From Prorocentrum cordatum (taxonomy: Eukaryota > Sar > Dinophyceae > Prorocentrales > Prorocentraceae), in contig CAUYUJ010014175.1 of NCBI GenBank assembly GCA_963575745.1, positions 97,753 through 161,752 of the forward strand: DNA of 64,000 nucleotides. The letters run 5' to 3'. How positions within the stretch are numbered: position 1 is the stretch's first letter; every line of letters starts with the position of its first letter. Below, one piece after another: positions 30,199-41,157 of the stretch. Below the pieces are notes generated by a model, which had not been told where the DNA came from, ran no database searches, and worked only from the letters and a program-made list of their open reading frames with translations. Position numbers and translations under genes: made by a program.

Positions 30199-30388
30199 CA
30201 AGTGGTCTGAAAACACATGGCCGCAGGCCGTTAGTGTCCAAGATTACCCAAAGTGGCTCTGAGAAGGCTGCTGACAGCCCAAGGTGGCTCTCAATATGGC
30301 CCAGAGGTGGCTCCATATGGTGCACCAAGATGACTCTGAGGTGTTTTGCGCTGAGCAACCCCTGATGTTCTGTGATTTCGCTCTCGCC
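30199..30388. repeat. Diverged duplication, copy 1 (partner at 30878-31083)
   Basis: Shared order: GGTCTGAA[AC]ACAC, GTGTCCAAGA, AGAAGGCTGCT, AAGGTGGC, CAATATGGCCCA, GGATGACTC or AGATGACTC with GAGGTGT, GAGATTTCGCTC or GTGATTTCGCTC. Offset about 680 bp. Confidence 0.7.
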
Positions 30389-30877
30389 TGTTCAGATTCC
30401 GATGGGCCTCATGCTTCACGATGGCCCGATATTGGGCTCTCGGAGGACGCTCAACGGGCCCCAATTGTATCCCCAAAGCGTCCAGAAGCCCCCCAAGAGG
30501 GCCCGAACAAGGTTCCAGTCTGGGTCCCAATCAACTTTGCTTGGAGCGCGTCCACCACGGGCGCCGTCATCGTGAAAGCTGCCATATTTGTCAACGTGCC
30601 TATTCTTTGTCACCCCGTGTCGAGGGCACCGACTTCTTTAGTTCCCATGCCTGCGCACGATGCGGCATATCTCTTCCGCCCAAACTGGCCAGCCCCTCTC
30701 CCCCTTTAATGAACTGTTAAAACCCTATGAATTTTACCAAGAGGCCCAGGTCATCACATTGCCAGTTCTGGTCTGGTCGGCCAACTAGCTCTGACCTGCG
30801 CCCGAATTCCTCTAGCTCAGGTCCTGACCAACAGACAAATCTTCCACTTGAGCATTTTGTTTGCTCGTATCCCGTCC

Positions 30878-31083
30878 TCTGGGGTCTGAACACACGTGGT
30901 CGCGGGTCGTCAGTGTCCAAGACTGCTCGACGTGGCTTCCAGAAGGCTGCTAATATCACAAGGTGGCCACCAATATGGCCCAAGACTGGATCCCGATTCG
31001 CTCCAATAGGCCCCAGTCGTGCCACAGGATGACTCCGAGGTGTCCTGTACTAAGCAGCCTATGGCATGCTGAGATTTCGCTCC
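30878..31083. repeat. Diverged duplication, copy 2
   Basis: Partner of 30199-30388, same orientation. Confidence 0.7.
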
Positions 31084-31144
31084 CTTCAACCCAAACTGAC
31101 CAGACCATCTTCCCCCTTCGGCTACATGCAATACTGAGCTTGGG

Positions 31145-31277
31145 CTTGTCCTCCTACAAGCGGATTTTGAACGAAACCTTATACATAGTCGAAAGATATT
31201 CAAACATAGTCAAAATCATAATACCCAGACTATGTGTGGGTTATTGTTGAAAACTCCTCCTATAGAAGGGAAAAACA
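31145..31277. mobile_element. MITE-like element, diverged copy
   Basis: The left end GGGCTTGTCCTCCTACAAGCGGATTTTGAACGA and right end ACTCCTCCTATAGAAGG...AATGAC parallel the family termini. The interior has ATAGTCGAAAGATATTCAAA, close to copy 2's AATAGTCGAAACGTATTTTCAAA. The target duplication is not visible. Confidence 0.6.
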
Positions 31278-31279
31278 AT

Positions 31280-31607
31280 GACCTTTCGTGCGCGGCTTTC
31301 GGGGAGCCGCGGGGGGCCAGACACGAGCGCGCAAGACGCCACGACAGCCGGACATCGGACAGCAGAAGCTTCTTCAAGAACATGAGACCCTCCGTCGGCC
31401 AAACTGAAGAAAATTCGAGGACACCCTCCCACAGGATGCATAAGAACATCCAGCGGTCACGAAGAACCTTGGGGCAGCCTCCCCGAGCCGAACTCGATCT
31501 TATACCTCGGTCTGACCGCACCGCATCGCGTGCGGCAGTCGGGGGCCCCGGTGGGCCCGCACCAAAGGTCACCCTTTCGTGCAGCCGACCAAGGGAACGA
31601 GGAACAA
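31280..31607. other. No recognisable gene
   Basis: Both strands are open over much of this part, without a recognisable protein. Confidence 0.35.
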
Positions 31608-31810
31608 AGGATGAGGAGGACGAGGAGGAGGAGGGGGAGACGAGCGTAAGAGACAAGGAGGAGGGGGAGGAGCAGGAGGGACAGGAGGAGGAGGATGATG
31701 ATGATGAGGAGGAGGAGGAGGAAGGAGATGAGGAGGATGATGAGGAGGATGAGGAGGAGGAGGAGATGGAGGAGAAGGATGAGGAAGAGGTGGAGGAGGA
31801 AAAGGAAGTG
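31608..31810. repeat. (GAG/GAT)n tract
   Basis: GAG, GAT and GGA triplets. Confidence 0.85.
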
Positions 31811-32720
31811 GGGGAGGCCGGAGGACGGGTGAGGACCCCCCCCCGCCCAGATCAGCCAGCTCCCCCCCCCCCTCCCGTTCCCCATCTGGCCCGCGCCTCC
31901 TCTGGCCCAGCATCCCCGCGCACGGTGCGGCACCATCCCCCTCCCTGCCGCTCCCCAGCAGGTCCGAGCCAAATCCTCCCCGACCCCCCCACTCCGCGCG
32001 CGTGCGCGGCGCGGCACGTTCCCCCCGCCCAACCCAGGCAGCCCTGCCGCCTCCCTCCCCCGCTCCCCCAACAGCAATTCGCGCCTCCTGTCCTGGTCGC
32101 CCTCGCTTCGCTGGCCCAAACCCTCGATCGAGAGAGCTGTTTCTAAATGCCTGATCCCCCTCCTCGTCCTGCCCCTCGTCCTGGCGGGCGCGGCTCTCTC
32201 CGCTGAAGCCCACTCGCGCCGACCGCGGGCGCCCGCGGACGACGCCGTGGTACGGCTCGGCCTCCCCCCCCTCCTCCTCGCACGCGGCCTGCGAACAAGT
32301 TCGGGTTCACCGCAGCAACTGGAACCTCCCAGTGGATGCGAGAGCCCGAGCTTCCGCCCCGCTCGGCACGACAGGCTGGTCCGCTCTCCTCCTGTCATTC
32401 GGCGGCAGTGGAGCCTGGTCCTGGCGCACTTTGGCTGCGTGCTGGCGCGGATCCCCACTGCAGTGAACTTGGGGCGGTGCAACCGTTAGCGGACTTAGCA
32501 AGTCTTACCACTTTCGCTACGCTAATGCAACGTAGTTGCAAGTGCATGCATGTTGGTGTGCAGCCATAAGCATCTTCAGGTGCAAACTAATTGTTTTTGA
32601 TTGCGCGAAGCGCACAGCGAGCCGCATCCACACATTGCGAGTGCACAATCCCACGCGTCGTTGCGCACAAGAAGCCAGTCGGCAGCTCACACGATTGATT
32701 GCCACTTGAACATAGGAGGC
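31811..32720. other. No recognisable gene
   Basis: C-rich to 32060, then mixed sequence. Long minus frames (to 341 codons) include the translated GAG tract and have no recognisable domain. Confidence 0.4.
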
Positions 32721-32721
32721 G

Positions 32722-34978
32722 CTATCGCAATTCATCCGCCTCCACTTCGTCTGCACGCCTTGAGAGGTTTCGAATCCTTAACGAAGCCACAACGGACGGT
32801 CCACGCATCGCAAATATCCACCATGCGTTTTCACGGTCGCACGTGTGCAGGTGCTGAAGTTTGCTTACATATGACACGCCCGTATAGTAAGGGTGGTCAT
32901 GGTTTCGAAACGTTGCAAGCGCTCCCGCCATGGCGGTGGCGATGTCGGTCGAGTGCACCAGTTGCACGTCGCCGTCGGTCGGTACGACGGTCAGCACGCC
33001 GAGCCCATCATCGTAACGAATGATGTCCAAGACGGATGCAATCGACACCATCGTTCCATTGACTGCAGCGTGAAACCATACCATACCTCCAACACCGCCT
33101 TGCCACGGCCAGTAGAAAGCCACGCGATGTCACGAGATTGGCAGGTCGACGGCGACGACGCGCGAGCCCTCAGAGCCGCGGTCGCGGAGCCCTGCGGGAG
33201 ACGATGTCCAACCTTCTCCCCAAGGAAGGCGTGCATCTCCTTGGGCGCCGCCCCGGAGTTCAGCAAGTGCGGCGAGAGATCGAAAGCGTCGGTGCTACGC
33301 AAATTTGCTAAATGCACGCATGTGACCTCGGACAGCACGCTCCTTTCTGAAGCTTCCAGCTGGCGCATATCATTGCACAAACGTTTCGGGACCCTGTGCT
33401 TTCTCCCGTGTACAAAGCACGAAAGAAGGTATCCAAACTTGAGCAGATGCCTCGGGAAATTGATCAACCAATGAAACTTCGGTGCCATGCATTCCTGCCA
33501 TTGGGCTGCTTCACAGGCATCTAAAACCGCGCTCGCCCTGTCTCTGAGAGCGCCGGCAGACGCGCGGCCCGATGCTGCAGCTTCGATGCGCCACGCCAAA
33601 TCACATAAACGAACAAACGCGACGCACTCCGCGCGCGCGACCCCCACAGGAAATAACAACCTTTCATCGCGTAAGTATAAGTCAGCGGCAACAAAGACAA
33701 TGCCTCACTCGCCTGGCACTTAAACGCTTTCGCCTTGCCGCTGGCCGTCTCGTGGCCCTGCTGGAAAAGCTTGGCCAAGCTATCAGCGCCGCCGCGAGCG
33801 CGGGGCAAAGACCACAGACCGACGCATTGTTCCGAAACAAAAGTATACGTCTGAGAGCCCATTACTCTTACAACCCGCAAGGAAGAGGTGTGTACAAATA
33901 TGAAGAACGCCCCGAATAAAGAATCCAGTCGTGGCAATATTGGTCAACGGGCAAGATAATGCGATCCAGCTGCGGGTCTAGCAGCACGTTCTGCACACCG
34001 TGGTTGAAACCGGACGCTTGCTCGCGGATCCTGGAGGGGGCGAATGGGCAGCGCGCTGCTCAGTCACCTCCTCACCTTCCAAATTCCTCCAGTCGTCTCA
34101 TCTTACCCCTTCGAAATTGCAGGTTCCCTGCAGATCTTGAAATCCGCGTTGGTCTCCGTCGCGTGGAGCCGAGCCAACCTCCGCGCGCTCCCCCCTACGT
34201 CATCATTTGGCGCAAAATCGACGTCGCGCTCGCGCATGACGTCTGCCCCCAGCAAGGCCACGCGCTCCTCGTCGACCAGCGAGCTCCCCATCGAAATCAC
34301 ATTGCGGCAAAGCATGCAACACTTGGTGCCAGCATCACCTTTAATAAGCCATACCAACTTCTGTGCACCGCCGTCTTGATGGACCATTCCGAGCTTGCAA
34401 CGCAGCCTGACGTCAGGTTCCAAGTCGTGCACAGTGAACAGTCTGGTCTGCAGAACGCACATTTTATCAACAACTTGATTGCCTGTGCGACTCCTGCATC
34501 GATGTTTGCTACGCGTCATGACCTCAGAGCCCCAACGCAGAACCACGCATCCTCTTGCGACAGCACCTCTGGCCTCAATTCTAAAAACATACATAGAATA
34601 TCCACATCTTCCTGGGATCATCTGGAGACAAGTTGCTGCCTGGTGTTTCTCGTCAGTATAAAACATTGACGACCACGGCCGCTCGAATGAGCACGGCCTC
34701 GACGCCAACGTGCCCTGACTGAGGGCCAGCCAACAGCTGCATTGGTTGTGCGCCACGTACAGCAGAGCTAAGATATTGGCAACCGTAAGCCTCGTCTCTG
34801 AATCAATGGCAGAACGCATGATCTCATGGAACAGCGTGCCATGCGGCGTCGCTTGGTTTATAACAAAACCCCTAGCCTCACGGATCTCCCTCCGCGATGC
34901 CGAGAACGGCCCCCGTTTGCACTCATCCGAGATCGCAGCCAACGCAGCGGCAGATGCATGCGGGCATGTCCGCCTCAA
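32722..34978 (-). pseudogene. Decayed copy of a multicopy dinoflagellate protein, possibly transposon-derived
   Basis: Five frame segments on one strand line up in the order I remember for this family. 34978-34103 contains HDLEPDVRLRCKLGMV, then KLVWLIKGDAGTKCCMLCRN, a Lys-Gly-x-x-Gly/Cys-x-x-Cys block. About 34020-33925 reads LLDPQLDRIILPVDQYCHDW. 33937-33660 reads KAKAFKCQASEALSLLPL. 33659-32991 reads APKFHWLINFPRHLLKFGYL and SCFVHGRKHRVPKR. 33123-32722 reads VWFHAAVNGTMVSIASVLDI, then IIRYDDGL. At least four frame changes, including one right after HDW, make it non-functional as it stands, unless they are assembly errors. The HDW and C-terminal HWL...HxRKHR blocks recall DDE transposons of the CACTA/Plavaka kind, but that is a guess. 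Confidence 0.65.
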
Positions 34979-35825
34979 CGATTACATCTTCTTGTGCTTT
35001 TCCGGTTTGGGCAAAATTTCAGCGCTGAGCGAGCCCGTCTGTGGGCCACAATGGCAACTGCGGGTCGCAGGATTTTCGGGGGGCGCGGCGAGCTTCGAAG
35101 CAGCGCGCGCATTGGCAGAAAGGCCATGGTGAACAACATGCTGGGTACCCGTTAAAATACACGATACTTGCACCATGGGTGCATTCACTGTGACGCGCTT
35201 GTGTAACCAAAACTGGCACCTCAATGATTGCATTGCAGGCGCGCATATGCGCAAACACCCACGCCTCTGCAGATAGTCCTGCAATCGGACGCGCGCTTGA
35301 CCACATAAGTGCATGCAGAGTGCACCTGCAGTCCTGACCACACAATGCGCGCGCCGCTGCGGCCAACTGCAATTGTCAATGCGGGGCGCGCGCGCAGTCT
35401 CATTTGCTCCTGCGCTCGTACTTGCATCGTTTGCTCATATATTGCACCTCAACTCGCTCCGTTGCCCCCCCCATCCCGCCGCGCGCCCTTCGCCGCCGCG
35501 CCGGCAACCCCCCCATGCCCCCACTCATCGCGCCCGCCTGTCCCGCCGCCCACTCCCAATGTCCCCTCTTGAAAACAGGCGCCCCCGCAGGCCGCATCCC
35601 TCAACATCGCAATTGTGCAATCACACCCCATAGGCTGTGCAACAATGCAGCCGCAGCTGCAAACCCCGAAGACAGCCGCGCGTGCGATTGCAGCAGATGC
35701 TGCAGCGATTGGCAGAATGCCTGCGAAAGAAAGCATGCGAATGCGTCAGGACATAACTCGCGGATAGACGCACCAAGGCGCGAACGAGTGGCAAATGACT
35801 TGCGCGAAACAGCTTTCCATGTGTA
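34979..35825. other. No recognisable gene
   Basis: GC-rich with TGCAATTG words. The open frames look compositional. Confidence 0.4.
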
Positions 35826-36047
35826 TATATATATATATATATGCATGCGTATATTCCGATGCGGCGATCGCTCCGCCCCCCCCCCCCCGCCCCCCCAACC
35901 AAAAAAACAATTAGCCTGGCGAAAGACCCGGCCATGCGTAGTTGTGAATGCAGCAATTGTGGATATCGCGGGGGCTCCTTCTCCTCCTCCTCCTCCTCCT
36001 CCTCCTCCTCCTCCTCGTCCTCCTCCTCCTCCTCCTCCTTCCTCCCT
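35826..36047. repeat. AT run, poly-C run and (CTC)n tract
   Basis: TATATA at 35824-35841, a C run near 35875-35897, and CTC triplets at 35978-36043. Confidence 0.85.
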
Positions 36048-37515
36048 ATGGGGCCACGAAACGTGTGAGGGTGTGCCGAAATGGGGCGGCGGCGCCATGC
36101 GAGTTGCGCCACTTGGACCGGAGATAGAGCTCCCTGTGGGGCCACGGAACGCGTGAGGGGCGTGCCAAAATGAGGCGGCGGCGCCATGCGCACTGCGCCA
36201 CGGGGACCTTAGGTGGAGCTCCCTATGGGGCCACGAAGCGTGCGAGGGGTGTGCCGAAATGGGGCGGCGCCGCCTATGGGGCCACGAAGCGTGTGAGGGG
36301 TGTGCCGAAATTGGGGGTGGAACCGCGTGCGAGCGCAGCCACTGGGGCCTTCGGTGGAGCTCCCTATGGGGCAACGAAGCGCGTGAAGGGTGTGCCAGAA
36401 TGAAGGGTGGAACCGCATGCGAGCGCAGCCACTGGGGCCTTCGGTGGAGCTCCCTATGGGGCCACGAAGCGCGTGAAGGGCGGGCCAGAATTGGGGGCGG
36501 AACCGCATGCGAGCGCAGCCACTGGGGCCTTCGGTGGAGCTCCCAATGGATCCACGAAACGTGTGAGGGGTGTGCCGACATGGGGGGTGGAACCGCATGC
36601 GAGCGCAGCCACTGGGGCCTTCGGTGGAGCTCCCTGTGGGGCCACGAAACGTGTGAGGGGTGTGCCGAACTGGGTGCGGTGGGCGCATGCGAACGCAGCC
36701 ACGGGGCCTTCGGTGAGGCTCCCGATGGGGCCACGAAACGTGTGAGGGGTGTGCCGAAATGGGTGCGGTGGGCGCATGTGAACGCAGCCACTGGGGCCTT
36801 CGGTGGAGCTCCCTGTGGGGCCACGAAACGTGTGAAGGGTGTGCCGAGCTGGGTGCGGTGGGCGCATGCGAACGCAGCCACGGGTGCCTTCGGTGAGGCT
36901 CTTTATGGGGCCACGAAACGTGTGAGGGGTGTGCCGACATCGGTGCGGAAGGCGCATGTGAACGCAGCCACTGGGGCCTTCGGTGGAGCTCCCTGTGGAG
37001 CCACGAAACGTGTGAGGGGTGCGCCGAAATGGGCGCGGTGGGCGCATGCGAACGAAGCCACTGGGGCCTTCGGTGGAGCTCCCTATGGGGCCACGAAACG
37101 TGTGAGGGGTGTGCCGAACTGGGTGCGGTGGGCGCGTGCGAACGCAGCCGCGGGGGCCTTGGGTGAGTCTCCCTATGGGGCCACGAAACGTGTGAGGGGT
37201 GTGCCGACATGGGTGCGGTGGGCGCATGTGAACGCAGCCACAGGGGCCTTCGGTGGCGCATGCGAACGCAGCCACGGGGGCCTTCGGTGAGGCTCCCTAT
37301 GGGGCCACGAAGCGTGTGAGGGGTGTGCCGAAGTCGGTGCGGTGGGCGCATGTGAACGCAGCCACTGGGGCCTTCGGTGGAGCTCCCTGTGGTGCCACGA
37401 AACGTGTGAGGGGTGCACCGAAATGGGTGCGGTGGGCGCGTGCGAACGCAGCCACAGGGGCCTTCGGTGGAGCTCCCTATGGGGCCACGAAACGTGTGAG
37501 GGGTGTGCCGATTTG
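36046..37515. repeat. 90-bp minisatellite, about 16 copies
   Basis: Units of 90-91 bp (a few shorter or longer) each contain GGGGCCACGAA[AG]CGTGTGAGG, GTGCCGA, TGCGGTGGGCGCATG, AACGCAGCCAC and GGCCTTCGGTGGAGCTCC. Because 90 is divisible by three, frames stay open on both strands for up to 508 codons. The plus frame reads a 30-residue repeat (PYGATKRVRGVPKW...WAHANAATGAFGGA). I see no start context or flanking exon to support translation. The array passes directly into a GAT array at 37515. Confidence 0.9.
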
Positions 37516-37640
37516 GGTGATGACGATGACGATGATGATGGTGGTGATGATGACGTCGATGATGTCGATGGTGATCATGGTGATGACGATGACGATGCTG
37601 ATAACGATGAAAATGATGACGATGATGATGGGAGGGGGGA
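37516..37640. repeat. (GAT/GAC)n array
   Basis: GATGATGATGGTGGTGATGAT-type triplets joined to the end of the 90-bp satellite. Confidence 0.85.
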
Positions 37641-37831
37641 GGAAGGGGGGGGAGGAGGGAGGAGGAGGAAGGAACGCGGGGCGACGTCTCTTCAAAACGA
37701 AGGCCCAACACCACAGGATGGTTGGGAAAAAACAAAACAAAATCTTCACGACAACCAACCTAGACTATACGCATATAGTGCGATAGACCCCCCAGCTCAT
37801 ACATCCGCACAGGGCGGGTACGCAACATCAT

Positions 37832-39388
37832 GTATCAGGCGTTCTTTCTGCTCTTCCACATGTCGCTTGCCGACCTGTATGCATCCCGTGCAAAGACGAG
37901 CGCCTGCTTCTCCGCGCGCTGGTTGCGCTTGGCCCACGTGAGCGCCCTGCCGTACCACCTGGAAGCAAACGCGCTCTGAGTGAACGGGCTGTCATCGGGC
38001 GCCCGAACAATCTTGAAGGCACCGCCCGCCGGCGCCCACGGCGCGGCGGGCTTCTTCCTGACAGGAACAGCAACCGATGGCTTCTTTGCAACGCCGTTGC
38101 AGCAGATGGCTTCTTCTTGGCGGCGCGGCTGCCTTTCTTCGAGCTCAGGGCGTCGAACGCCTGCTGCTCGTAGGACTCCTGCGCGACGCGACCCGCGGCA
38201 GACGCCGCGCCACCATCGGCAGGCTCTGCGTCACCGACGGCAGGCGCTTCTGCGCCATCGAGTGGAAGGACTGCGACCTTGGGCTCAACAGCGAAAGCTG
38301 CAGCGTCTGCGATGGGGGTTGCAGCCGCGCCAATGATACCCCTGCCTGGCTTGAACGGCCCAGTCGGCACGTGCTGCCGAGAAGAACGACGCCCTGCCGT
38401 GCACAAGCCATGGATCTGAGCGGCCAGCCTATCCATCTCAGAGTTGCCGTCAGTGAGGCGCTGGCCCCGCGAGCGCCTGCCACCGCACCGCTCCTTCTGA
38501 TGCGGCTCCCACGACGACGACGACTGCCAGCTTCCGCCCCGCTCCTTCTGAAGCAAAATTCTGTTGTCGCGCAAAGGCACATGCATCCCCAATGATATGT
38601 ATAAACATGTGCACTGTTCAATGGGCGGATCGCCTTCATCGCATGCAGCCTTTAGCACATGCGCGGGTTAATCCGCAGGCTTCTCGCGGTGATTCACGAT
38701 GTTCGACTTCGCCCACGGCGATGCGGCATTCTTCATGTCAGACACGAAGCCGCGAAAGGTGTTGTATATGCTGTGGTAGGAAGGCCAAGACTTGATGTGG
38801 GCATGTTCACAATGCATCAAAATCACGATACACTATTTGAGGCACTTGTCGTGCCCTGGCTGGGTATACCCAGCCGGTGCAATCGAGCTGCAATCACGTG
38901 CATCTTCTTGGTCTCAGATGTTCTGTAGTCTCCAGGACGGCCCAGTCCTGACATGTCAGGTAGTTGTACACATGCGTCAATCCCTGATTGCCTCCATCGC
39001 TGCCACCTGGATCCGAGGTGATCGCTGCAACGTTGGCTACTTTGCAACCGATTGCGGCCAACACTGCATCCTTAACAGAGCTGGTCGCGCACCGCGCCTC
39101 AGCCCAGTCAGCGAGGGCAAGCGCATCTGGCGCTGACAACGCGACGAGAGACGAAATACGGTTGCATAGTGACGCAGAAAGGTTTTTCTGCAACTCCACG
39201 CTGCCCGGGCGTTTGGACATGAGGTCCGGGAAGTCCGATGCATCGCGTTTAATGTCTTCAATCGTTGCCGCCGGTCGACTTGTGGCAGCCCCGTGGGGCC
39301 TGGGCCGAATATGGCAATGAAACGCAGACCGCAATTGACATGCATATAGCATGAATGGCTGGATCGTCACAACTTGCGCAGGGCGCAT
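37832..39388 (-). pseudogene. Frameshifted gene of a multicopy dinoflagellate family (KKPAA-tail protein)
   Basis: Segments in one orientation form one protein. 39388-38925 includes ATIEDIKRDASDFPDLMSKR, SAPDALALADWAEARCA and LTHVYNYLTCQDWAVLE. About 38922-38845 reads SETKKMHVIAARLHRLGI. 38832-38680 reads IKSWPSYHSIYNTFRGFVSD and ends at TAA. 38658-38090 reads HVPLRDNRILLQ, a Pro/Ala-rich stretch and SSKKGSRAAKKKPSAA. From 38100 to the stop near 37834 it reads AKKPSVAVPVRKKPAAPWAP then QSAFASRWYGRALTWAKRNQ. Frame changes are needed near 38925, 38840 and 38098, and a stop is crossed near 38680. The LTxxDW block, basic KKPAA tail and short C-terminal helical repeat match a recurrent dinoflagellate architecture. 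Function unknown; a basic tail suggests DNA or RNA binding. No leader relict is visible upstream. Confidence 0.62.
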
Positions 39389-39433
39389 CGCATGGCAAAA
39401 TGCGTGAGGGCGGGGAAAGGAGCTCTGAGGGTG

Positions 39434-40068
39434 TCACATTTCGCGCGCAAGCGACGGCTCGATACTGCAGGACCCCCCCGCAGACGCGTCGCCTATGGAC
39501 AGCGCGTCGTCGTCCACGCCGTCATCGTCAACGTCGTCATCGTCAAGGTCGTTATAACCGTCGCCATCCTCGGACGCCATGCGTCGGCATCGTCGACGCC
39601 GTCGTCGCGATCGCTCGTCGTCGCGCCCGTCGCAGCTCACAGGTCGTGGCAGGGAGCGGAGTCCCGCGCCGCGCCGCGCGGGAGGTCGCACGCTGGCGGC
39701 GCCTCGCCCTGCGCCCGCGCCTCCATCGAGCGCCTCACCCACGCCGCGTGGCGCTCCATCTCCACTTCCAGCGCCGCCCTTGATGCTGCCGCCTGCTCTC
39801 TGCGCTCTCTGCGCCCCCGCTCCTGCGCTTCTCTGCGCAACCGCGCCTGCTCCCTCTGCTCTCGCCTCTCCTCGCGGCGCCTCTGCTTCTCTTGGCGGCG
39901 CATCTGATCTTCCTGGCGATGCGCCTGGCGCACTCGATCAGTAATGCCAAAGACGCGGTCGATCACGGACTGCTGCGCTCTGTTCCTGCGACGCAGATCT
40001 GCGATGGTGTGCTTGGCAGTGGCGAGCTTGGTCTGCAGGCGAAGTTCACGCCGACTCGGTGCCGCCAT
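39434..40068 (-). CDS. Coiled-coil Arg/Glu-rich protein with acidic tail, probably one frameshift
   Basis: From ATG at 40068 (MAAPSRRELRLQTKLATAKH) the frame encodes a helical, heptad-like N-terminus (residues 1-50). A long Arg/Glu/Gln segment, RRQEKQRRREERREQREQAR, covers roughly residues 53-110. The frame stops at 39637. An overlapping frame (39742-39434) continues with DDERSRRRRRRCRRMASEDG and an Asp-rich stretch (DLDDDDVDDDGVDDD). The combined protein would have about 200 residues. I do not recognise it. The strongly charged helix suggests a structural or nucleic-acid-associated role (inference). It lies 46 bp from the frame upstream, same strand. Composition could mimic coding, but the N-terminus is not low-complexity. 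Confidence 0.5.
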
Positions 40069-40174
40069 GAGCTGCAGGTAGCACTCGGCATGCGGGATGC
40101 GCACGGCGCGCGCGAGATGCGCACGGCGGGGATGCCAACGTAGCCCAGTCGCTTGGCGCAGCGATGCGCTCAAA

Positions 40175-40965
40175 GAACTGATCGGGATATGGGCCGCGGG
40201 ACCAACGCGTAATAATTAAGCTTGAATCGTACTGTCAACGGGAAATGGCAGACTGCAGCCCGAATCAGAATAGCATCATGCAGCGGTGCTGCAGCGCTGC
40301 GGGGGGTGGACCCGGCATCGAGAGGATGAGGCGATTGGTCAATCAATGAAGCCGGCTGAATCGACTGAGCACGAACGCGCGTAGGACTCGCAAAGTGCAC
40401 GTGAGAACCATGAGGGATGACCATGCGATGCGCCACCACAAGTGCGAGAATGCAGCAATGCCTGCAAGCGGGCGCGAATGCAGTTGACTCAGCCCGTGGG
40501 CGCAATCCGGAGGCAGCGGGCTGCAGGTGAGGATGCGCAACCCGAACTCCACGCGTCAGCGAACAAGCGGGGAGACAGCGCGATCGGATGGACCGACGGA
40601 CGCAGAGGCAGGGGGCGGAGGGAGGGAGATAGGGGAGAAAAGAGGGATGGATGGATGTAGATGGAGAATGACATGCAGAGGTAGGGAAGGAGAGAGGGAG
40701 GGGGAAATGGGCAGGTCTGGGGGGCGGAGAAGGGAGGGTGGGAGGGAGGGGGGGGGGGGGGGGGCGAGTTGGGGACAGAGTGAAAAGAGACTGCGAGAGG
40801 TGACGACGAGCAGCAGATGGAGATGATCGAAAGGTGGTGCACGGCCGAAATGGCGGCCACCCCGAAGTAAAAGTATGTCGGAGCGGCAAGGGCGACTGCC
40901 ACTAGGCTCGCAAGAGCCACTGAGCAGTCGCAAGTCCGCTCGTATGCCCATTGAGGGCGTCGTAA
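40175..40965. other. No recognisable gene; purine-rich
   Basis: GGGAGGGAGG-type DNA from 40600 with an uninterrupted G run at 40748-40764. Frames look compositional. Confidence 0.45.
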
Positions 40966-41090
40966 ACGAATGACGCCTAAAAGTGTGATCATATGTTTGA
41001 TTGGCGAGCAGGCGACCGCGCCTAAAAATGTGATCACACTTTTTGGCGCGGTCGCACGCTCGCCTAAAAGTGCGCTCACGCTTTCAGTCG
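40966..41090. repeat. Three copies of a CGCCTAAAAGTGTGATCA-type unit with a palindrome
   Basis: GACGCCTAAAAGTGTGATCA, GCGCCTAAAAATGTGATCAC and TCGCCTAAAAGTGCGCTCAC repeat every 35-55 bp. The middle one forms an imperfect palindrome with TTTTTGGCGCGGTCGC (about 41009-41050). Confidence 0.7.
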
Positions 41091-41157
41091 TCATGTGCGT
41101 TGCGCCGCGGGTCGCCCGCAGCACATGCCCCCGGCGTCCGCGGCGGCGATGGGCGAC

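Noticed and set aside
31457-32482. 341-codon minus-strand ORF
   Set aside because: It includes the translated GAG tract and C/G-rich sequence, and the remainder lacks any motif.
36046-37515. CRISPR-like array
   Set aside because: The units are contiguous tandem repeats without unique spacers, in a eukaryotic context.
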